10,673 nt of DNA from NCBI GenBank assembly GCA_035513175.1, contig DATKCN010000068.1, forward strand, positions 1 to 10,673, in the 5' to 3' direction. The notes below the pieces were generated by a model. It made no database searches. It saw only the letters and a program-made list of their open reading frames with translations, and was not told where the DNA came from. A program made the position numbers and the translations under genes. This document shows positions 6,269 to 10,673 of the stretch, one piece after another. The DNA is from DATKCN01 sp035513175. Lineage in GTDB: Bacteria > Chloroflexota > Chloroflexia > Thermomicrobiales > CFX8. Numbering within the stretch: the stretch's first letter is position 1; each line of letters begins with the position of its first letter.

Positions 6269-7246
6269 ATGTCCGAGCGCGATGGCAGCGGCGTCAGACA
6301 GCGGTTTCTGATGGCAGCAAAGCCCGGCGCGGCTCTCTGGATAGGGCCGCTGGCGCTGCTGGGCGCGGTGACGATCTGGGGCTTCGTCCCCACATCGACG
6401 CGCCACGCGGTCCAGTTCCTGACGCCGGGACACATCCTGCTGGCGCGCTTTCTGATGGGCGCCCTGGCCGCCGTTATCCTGCTGGGCCTGTTCCGCACCC
6501 CGATGCCGCCGCGCCATCTGCTCCCCCACGCCATCGGTCTGGGCGTGCTCGGTCAGCTCGGCTTCAACGTGCCGCTGGCCTACGGCATCCAGTACGTCGA
6601 GGCCGGGACCGTCTCGCTCATCTCCGGCGTGTCGCCCGTCTTCATGGCCATCCTCGCATCGCTGCTGCTCAACGAGAAGATCCGCGCGCGGGTCGTCATC
6701 GGGCTGGGTCTGGCGCTGGCCGGCAGCGCGCTGGTTGCCGTCGCCAGCGGTGGGGAGGCCACCCTCTCCCGGGAACAGGTGGTGGGCAGTCTGCTGATCC
6801 TGCTTTCGGCCATCCTGTGGGGCCTCTACTCCGTCGTCGTCAAGCCCTGGCTCGGCCCGATCCCACCCTCCAGCATCCCCATGCTTGGCTCGATCGCCTC
6901 GCTGCCGCTCGTCGTCCCGCTTGGCGCCTCCGGCTTCGCCAGCTCCCTCGGGCGGCTCGACGCCGTCGGCTGGCTGGCCGTCGCGCAGTTCACCCTGCTG
7001 GCCAGCGTCACCGCGCCGATTCTCTGGGCCGTCGGGTTGCAACGGGGTCAGGCCTCGCAGGCGGGTCTCTTTCTCTACCTCGTGCCCCTGTTCGGCGTCG
7101 CCTCCGGCGCGCTGCTGCTGGGCGAACGGGTCGGCGCTGGCACGCTCGCCGGCGGCGCGCTCATCCTTGGCGGCGTGCTGCTGGCGACCCTCTCAGTCTC
7201 GATGCTGCGCGGCCGCTCGTCGCGCGTCGCGCCGACCTCGATCTGA
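6269..7246 (+). CDS. DMT-superfamily (EamA) membrane transporter
   Basis: 325 residues with about ten hydrophobic segments in two related halves, the layout of EamA/RhaT drug/metabolite transporters. The first half opens GPLALLGAVTIWGFVPTSTR and contains YGIQYVEAGTVSLISGVSPV and LASLLLNEKI; the second half repeats this with LLSAILWGLYSVVVKPWLGP and LYLVPLFGVASGALLLGERV. Such proteins move small metabolites, often as exporters, across the inner membrane. ATG at 6269 lacks a strong ribosome site, and ATG at 6311 (MAAKPGAALWIG) is a possible alternative; a stop in frame at 6239 excludes anything earlier. It starts 40 bases after the ThDP enzyme, so the two may share a transcript and a pathway. 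A gene on the other strand ends 24 bases past its stop. Confidence 0.88.
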   Translation: MSERDGSGVRQRFLMAAKPGAALWIGPLALLGAVTIWGFVPTSTRHAVQFLTPGHILLARFLMGALAAVILLGLFRTPMPPRHLLPHAIGLGVLGQLGFNVPLAYGIQYVEAGTVSLISGVSPVFMAILASLLLNEKIRARVVIGLGLALAGSALVAVASGGEATLSREQVVGSLLILLSAILWGLYSVVVKPWLGPIPPSSIPMLGSIASLPLVVPLGASGFASSLGRLDAVGWLAVAQFTLLASVTAPILWAVGLQRGQASQAGLFLYLVPLFGVASGALLLGERVGAGTLAGGALILGGVLLATLSVSMLRGRSSRVAPTSI

Positions 7247-7251
7247 GCCGT

Positions 7252-7268
7252 GGCGCGCTCGAAGCGCC
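7252..7268. terminator. Weak hairpin between convergent genes
   Basis: GGCGC (7252-7256) and GCGCC (7264-7268) can pair across a 7-base loop. It sits in the 24-base gap between the transporter stop (7246) and the stop of the opposing gene (7271). There is no U-tract, so a bidirectional termination role is a guess from position. Confidence 0.3.
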
Positions 7269-7270
7269 GC

Positions 7271-8593
7271 CTACACGTCGCCGTAGAAGAACGGCAGAAA
7301 CCACCACCCGATGTGCGCCAAGCTGAGCGCCCAGACCACCGCGACGGGAACGACCTGCGCGGGGAACGGGATTCGACGCCAGCTGGCGGCTATCAGCACG
7401 GTCAGCGCGGGGTAGAGTGGCAGGAGCAGCCGTCCGCCCGGCCGCACGATCGCCGTGTGGTTCGCGACGACGAGCGCGATCAGCATTTCCAGCGCCAATA
7501 CGCCAACCAGAACGAGCGCCTCATGTTGCCGCTGATGGCGCAGCGCGTGCGCGATCGCCATCACGATCAGCGTAATGAGCGCAAGGTTCGTCACGCTGAG
7601 CAGCCAGCCGCCGCCAATGTCGCCACGGTACGCTCCCCAGTAGTCCGACCAGGAGTTCAGCCAGAACGTCCTGAGGAAATGTTCCAGCGACAACGGCTGG
7701 TACGTCTGATACCGATCGAGGTATGCGCGCGACCCGTCGAGCACGCCGTATCGCTGGTAGGTGAACGCCGACCATGCGAGCGCGGCAACGCACCCTGGCA
7801 GCAGCGCAAGCGCGGCTACTGACGGCGCCAGGCGCCGTTGACGCCACAGGAGGACAAGGGCAAGGGCGATCAGCGGCAGGAGCAACGCGCCGTGCGACTT
7901 GGTCACGAGCGCCGCTGCCCCCAGCGCCCCGAGGGATAGCCCCGTCCTGAGACACGGCCGATCGAGCAGCCTGGTCGTGGCGAGCATGCCGGCGCTGATG
8001 AGCACAGCGGCCAGCAGGTCGTTCGACACCCGTCCGGCTGATTGCGCGGCGGCCGGAATCGCGGCGAGGGTCAGCGCTGCCGAGGCAGCGACGGCCTGCC
8101 CACCGTCCGGAAACCACTGGCGGGCCAACGCCCATGCAACGCCAACCAGGCTCGTGAACAGCGCGGCGCCGGCCAGCCTCGCCAGATACAGCGATCGCAG
8201 GACATCGGCGCCGGCCGGCGCAGTGACGGGGGCCAGCAGCGCGTACGTCAGGGGTGGCTGGTATGCCTCGTACGATCGTCCTTCCAGCCCGATTGCGTCC
8301 ACGTCGACGGCTGCTGGCTGTCCCAGCCGGAAGGCTCCCCATCGATCTGTCGTCGCCGCCGATTCCAGAATCGCGCCCGGAATCGGATCGTCAACGTGCG
8401 GGATGCGCCACTCGTCCCGCAGGGTGAGGACATAGGCGAGATGCTGCTCCTCGTCGAAGAGATCCCAGGGAGGGATGGCAACCACATAGAACAGCCCATG
8501 CAGGAAGGCGATGACGAGCGCCGCCGGCAGCAGCGACTGCCGCCGGAACCATGATCTCCAGCGCTGTGATTGGACAGGGCCAGATCCCGCCAT
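7271..8593 (-). CDS. Membrane glycosyltransferase-like protein (GT-C / DUF2142-like)
   Basis: 440 residues, with a cytoplasmic N-terminus rich in arginine and then about ten or more membrane segments. After the first segment comes PPWDLFDEEQHLAYVLTL (41-58), an acidic first extracytoplasmic loop like the DE motif of GT-C enzymes such as ArnT/PMT. YEAYQPPLTYALLAP (108-122), SNDLLA (190-195), VTKSHG (230-235) and a late RPGGRLLLPLYPAL (384-397) match the order seen in DUF2142/GT39-like proteins, which use polyprenyl-phosphate sugars. It probably transfers a sugar outside the membrane, but donor and acceptor are unknown. The start ATG (8593) has only a weak purine-rich stretch ahead. It is divergent from the MOSC gene and convergent with the transporter. 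No glycan biosynthesis genes are nearby, so it appears to stand alone. Confidence 0.75.
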   Translation of the reverse strand: MAGSGPVQSQRWRSWFRRQSLLPAALVIAFLHGLFYVVAIPPWDLFDEEQHLAYVLTLRDEWRIPHVDDPIPGAILESAATTDRWGAFRLGQPAAVDVDAIGLEGRSYEAYQPPLTYALLAPVTAPAGADVLRSLYLARLAGAALFTSLVGVAWALARQWFPDGGQAVAASAALTLAAIPAAAQSAGRVSNDLLAAVLISAGMLATTRLLDRPCLRTGLSLGALGAAALVTKSHGALLLPLIALALVLLWRQRRLAPSVAALALLPGCVAALAWSAFTYQRYGVLDGSRAYLDRYQTYQPLSLEHFLRTFWLNSWSDYWGAYRGDIGGGWLLSVTNLALITLIVMAIAHALRHQRQHEALVLVGVLALEMLIALVVANHTAIVRPGGRLLLPLYPALTVLIAASWRRIPFPAQVVPVAVVWALSLAHIGWWFLPFFYGDV

Positions 8594-8704
8594 GCTGCCC
8601 GTTTCCGTATCCTGGACCGGCGTTTCTCATCTACACTTACGCGCGCCCACTCAGCGCCGCTCGCGCGGGCTATACAGATCACGAAACACGCAATGTACTG
8701 TACT

Positions 8705-8708
8705 GGAG
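8705..8708 (+). promoter_or_regulatory. Ribosome binding site GGAG setting a GTG start
   Basis: GGAG lies eight bases before GTG at 8717. The ATG at 8693, eight codons upstream in frame, has no such site, and its extra residues MYCTGAKD do not look like family sequence, whereas MNGIVTAVSVSPAH from the GTG does. Confidence 0.6.
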
Positions 8709-8716
8709 CGAAAGAC

Positions 8717-9259
8717 GTGAACGGAATCGTCACGGCGGTGAGCGTAAGCCCGGCGCACTCGTTCACCAAGCCGAACGTGGAGAGCATCCGCCTGCTGGCG
8801 GGGCTGGGCGTCGAGGGTGACGCTCATCTCGGCACAACCGTCAAGCACCGCTCGCGGGTGGCCCGCGATCCCAGCCAGCCGAACCTGCGCCAGGCGCATC
8901 TCATCCACGAGGAGCTGCATCAGGAGCTGGCGCAACGGGGCTTCGACCTGTCACCCGGCCTGATGGGCGAGAACATCACCACCCGTGGGGTCGACCTGCT
9001 GAGCCTGCCTGCCGGCGCTCGGCTGCACATCGGCGACAGTGTCGTCGTCGAGGTCACCGGCCTGCGCAACCCCTGCTCGCAGCTCGACGGGTTGCAACAG
9101 GGTCTCATGGCTGCCACGCTGGGCCGCGACGCCGACGGCAATCTGATCCGCAAGGCGGGTGTCATGAGTGTCGTGGTGGCCGGGGGCGAGGTGCGGGCAG
9201 GAGACACGATCCGGGTGGAGCTGCCGCCGGAGCCGCACGTGTCGCTGGCGCCGGTGTGA
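8717..9259 (+). CDS. MOSC domain-containing protein
   Basis: 180 residues, nearly all one MOSC domain, the beta-barrel domain shared with the C-terminus of eukaryotic molybdenum cofactor sulfurase and with YiiM-type proteins. Visible markers are SIRLLAGLGVEGDAHLGTTV (23-42), RQAHLIHEELHQEL (58-71), LMGENITTRGVDLL (82-95), and VEVTGLRNPCSQLDG (111-125) with the conserved cysteine C120. Family members bind sulfur- or molybdenum-cofactor-linked ligands, or reduce N-hydroxylated compounds with partner proteins; no such partner or moco gene is adjacent, so the specific role is open. The frame is open back to 8570, but the GTG at 8717 has the ribosome site and the family-like N-terminus. It is divergent from the membrane protein at 8593; TATACA (8671-8676) in the gap is a possible -10 without a good -35. 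Confidence 0.9.
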   Translation: MNGIVTAVSVSPAHSFTKPNVESIRLLAGLGVEGDAHLGTTVKHRSRVARDPSQPNLRQAHLIHEELHQELAQRGFDLSPGLMGENITTRGVDLLSLPAGARLHIGDSVVVEVTGLRNPCSQLDGLQQGLMAATLGRDADGNLIRKAGVMSVVVAGGEVRAGDTIRVELPPEPHVSLAPV

Positions 9260-9373
9260 GGGGCGGATAGCGGATTGTTCATCTCACGCGCCGCGGCGCC
9301 TCGCCCGTTCTCAGTGCCGCACATGTGGCGGCGGGGCTGGATCTGTTCTTCATGACAGGAGAGGGAGCAGCGC

Positions 9374-9727
9374 ATGGCAGCAAGTATCGCCGTCATCGTC
9401 ATTGATTGTGTGGACTCGCGGCCAGTGGCGGAGTTCTGGATGGCGGCGCTCGGATATGAGGTGGCCGCCCAGGATGGCGAATGGATCAAGCTGCGCGACC
9501 CTCAGGCGCTGGGACCGCCCCTGGCGATCGATCCCGTGCCGGAGTCCAAGGTCGTCAAGAACCGGGTTCACCTCGACCTCAAGCCGCAGGGAAGCCATGA
9601 AGCCGAGGTGGCTCGGCTGGAGCAGTTGGGCGCGCGGATCTTTCGGGTGTTCCCCGGCAGTCATACGGTCATGCACGACCCGGAAGGCAACGAGTTCTGT
9701 GTGCTGGAGCCTCACTCGATCGCCTGA
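9374..9727 (+). CDS. VOC superfamily / glyoxalase-like protein, 117 aa
   Basis: A single vicinal-oxygen-chelate domain made of two beta-alpha-beta-beta-beta halves. The first half reads VIVIDCVDSRPVAEFWMAAL (7-26), GYEV and WIKLRDP; the second reads NRVHLDLKPQ (63-72), a helix EAEVARLEQLGARI, and HDPEGNEFCVLEP (101-113). H66 and E107 are the positions expected to bind metal if it is an enzyme, which fits the Glyoxalase_6 subgroup found widely in actinobacteria and Chloroflexota. Substrates in that subgroup are mostly unknown; bleomycin-type resistance or dioxygenase roles cannot be inferred. ATG at 9374 has GGGAG (9363-9367) six bases upstream. It lies 114 bases after the MOSC gene, with no obvious terminator between, so co-transcription is possible. 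Confidence 0.85.
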   Translation: MAASIAVIVIDCVDSRPVAEFWMAALGYEVAAQDGEWIKLRDPQALGPPLAIDPVPESKVVKNRVHLDLKPQGSHEAEVARLEQLGARIFRVFPGSHTVMHDPEGNEFCVLEPHSIA

Positions 9728-9780
9728 GGCGCAAGCAAACGACGTAGTAGACCGCAGAGCGTTTCTCAATCCGGACCTTC

Positions 9781-9798
9781 GAGCCTCTGCGCAGGCTC
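9781..9798 (+). terminator. Hairpin with imperfect T-rich tail after the VOC gene
   Basis: GAGCCT (9781-9786) pairs with AGGCTC (9793-9798) around CTGCGC, and the plus strand continues CTCTGTCGTTCTT, a broken T-rich run. It lies 54 bases past the stop of the VOC gene and just before the stop of the opposing gene at 9810, so it may end one or both transcripts. Confidence 0.45.
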
Positions 9799-9809
9799 CT
9801 CTGTCGTTC

Positions 9810-10673
9810 TTAACGCTTGTCGTCCCTTACGTCTCCAGTGTCACTGCTCGTGTCACGCATCGCACGCTCGAACTCCGCGAACACCGTGTCCGCATCGACC
9901 TTGCGCGCCACCAGACGCTGCGCGAACTGCTCCTCGCAGAACGCCTCCACCATCGCGCGGTTGGCCTCGACCCCGTTCGGCTGCCAGTCGCGCCCGAACG
10001 TCGCCACCGTCTCCTCCAGATCCGCCAGCGACCAGGGTGTCACGTCGGTCAGCATCAGGCGCTTCGCCTGCGACAGCAGCCGTGATTCCTCGAAGGCGTC
10101 ATACAGGCGCCTGGCGACCCATGGATGCGCGTCGACGACCTCCCGCCTGAGGCCCAGGATATGATGGCCGGGATAGATGCCGGTGCTGCGAAAATACGCG
10201 GCCTCGACTGCCCGGTAGTCAGGGAACAGCCGCGCGATCGGACTGTCCGGCTCGTAGAACACGCTCGGCGGCCATGGGACCATCATTGCGTCGAGGTCGC
10301 CGTCCACCAGCATCCCGGCCAGTGTGCGCCCGCGCGGCACGACATTGACCCCCTCCGGGACGCTCGTCGCTGGCGCGTGACCGAACGCCTGTTCGACCGT
10401 CTCGTCGATCGGCCCGACCCACCACGTGATGCTGTCGATGCCCGCGCCTGCGGCGCGCAGCGCCGCCCGGCTCCAGGTGTTGCCCGTGTCCGGCCAGCCG
10501 TTCGTGCCGATCCGTTTGCCTGCCAAGTCCGCAAACGATGACACCCCGCTGTCCCGCCGCACGAAGAAGCAGCGGTGCCGGAAGGCGCGCATGACGAACA
10601 GCGGCAGCCCGACGAAGCCGCGGTCCCCGGCCGAGAGGCCGATCAGGTACTTGCTGAACGACATCTCGCCGCC
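9810..10673 (-). CDS. 4,5-dihydroxyphthalate decarboxylase-like / periplasmic-binding-fold protein, N-terminus missing
   Basis: The 287 visible residues resemble Pht5-type 4,5-dihydroxyphthalate decarboxylases and related ABC substrate-binding-like proteins of the NMT1/TauA fold. Markers in order are EMSFSKYL, then LPLFVMRAFRHRCFFVRR, DLAGKRIGTNGWPDTGNTWS, ITWWVGPIDE, LAGMLVDGDLDAMMVPWPP, ARLFPDYRAVEAAYFRSTGI and YPGHHILGLRREVVDAHPWV. The methionine of EMSFSKYL is internal in the family (the usual context is a conserved DVxEMSLSxYL segment), and the frame stays open to 10673, so the gene very likely continues right for about 40-60 residues. No export signal can be judged without the N-terminus. 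Whether it is a catabolic decarboxylase or a transport binding protein cannot be settled here; permease or ring-cleavage genes would have to be outside the window. It is convergent with the VOC gene. Confidence 0.78.
   Translation of the reverse strand, partial: GGEMSFSKYLIGLSAGDRGFVGLPLFVMRAFRHRCFFVRRDSGVSSFADLAGKRIGTNGWPDTGNTWSRAALRAAGAGIDSITWWVGPIDETVEQAFGHAPATSVPEGVNVVPRGRTLAGMLVDGDLDAMMVPWPPSVFYEPDSPIARLFPDYRAVEAAYFRSTGIYPGHHILGLRREVVDAHPWVARRLYDAFEESRLLSQAKRLMLTDVTPWSLADLEETVATFGRDWQPNGVEANRAMVEAFCEEQFAQRLVARKVDADTVFAEFERAMRDTSSDTGDVRDDKR

Noticed and set aside
4855..6534. Long open frame on the minus strand, 559 codons
   Set aside because: It lies antisense to the ThDP enzyme, whose motifs are clear; the translation is low-complexity, rich in R, G, D and V with no domain, as expected for an antisense frame in GC-rich DNA.
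6140..7042. Minus-strand open frame of 300 codons
   Set aside because: Antisense to the DMT transporter; the product is a run of Q, D, G, R and E without a recognisable fold, the mirror of hydrophobic codons.
7521..8342. Minus-strand frame of 273 codons overlapping the glycosyltransferase-like gene
   Set aside because: Same-strand shadow of a gene with clear membrane segments and motifs; the product is arginine- and glycine-rich without structure.
8693..8704. TGTACTGTACT direct repeat before the MOSC start
   Set aside because: Too short to distinguish from chance and without a matching second site.
9316..9332. GCCGC/GCGGC hairpin between the MOSC and VOC genes
   Set aside because: Five-base stem with no T-run in GC-rich sequence; expected by chance.
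9168..10085. Plus-strand open frame of 305 codons
   Set aside because: It crosses the end of the MOSC gene, all of the VOC gene and part of the opposing decarboxylase-like gene in wrong frames; no family-like sequence.

Overview
The window is GC-rich (roughly two thirds G+C by eye). It holds eleven protein genes, several of a kind I associate with Chloroflexota, class Thermomicrobia (Sphaerobacter-like). That placement is an inference from protein style (MOSC protein, ThDP enzyme, fused phosphotransferase/ATPase) and composition; there is no rRNA, tRNA or other phylogenetic marker here. No phage, insertion sequence, CRISPR array or RNA gene was found.

Layout. 1-201 (minus) is the N-terminus of a GH172/DUF2961 glycoside hydrolase that runs off the left edge. 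A divergent gap with a perfect inverted repeat (284-340) leads to a plus-strand pair: a 116-residue protein of unknown function (367-717) and a 3-His cupin resembling cysteine dioxygenases (744-1310). A convergent junction built almost wholly of repeats (1317-1434) separates these from a minus-strand block: a fused phosphotransferase-like/P-loop ATPase (1402-3018), a repeat-filled gap (3019-3301), a 74-residue CxxC...CxxC protein (3302-3526), and a sigma-70-like factor (3519-4301) whose end overlaps the small gene by 8 bases. A divergent promoter region (4302-4494) is followed by a plus-strand ThDP-dependent enzyme (4495-6228) and a DMT-type transporter (6269-7246). Convergent to these is a membrane glycosyltransferase-like protein (7271-8593, minus). 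Divergent from it are a MOSC-domain protein (8717-9259) and a VOC/glyoxalase-like protein (9374-9727). A 4,5-dihydroxyphthalate decarboxylase-like/periplasmic-binding-fold protein (9810-10673, minus) runs off the right edge.

How the genes may work together. Three local links are supported by layout: the unknown protein with the cupin (26-base gap), the sigma-like factor with the CxxC protein (overlap, likely translational coupling), and the ThDP enzyme with the transporter (40-base gap). The rest look like independent single-gene units, mostly housekeeping or catabolic accessory functions.

The most unusual content is not a gene. It is a family of modular intergenic repeats built from a 22-base GC palindrome plus 7-base tandem arrays (CGTCCCG or CGTTACG types), seen in both orientations at 1317-1434, 3094-3155 and 3217-3271, with a palindrome-less relative at 284-340. 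One copy supplies the stop codon and last residues of the phosphotransferase/ATPase gene.
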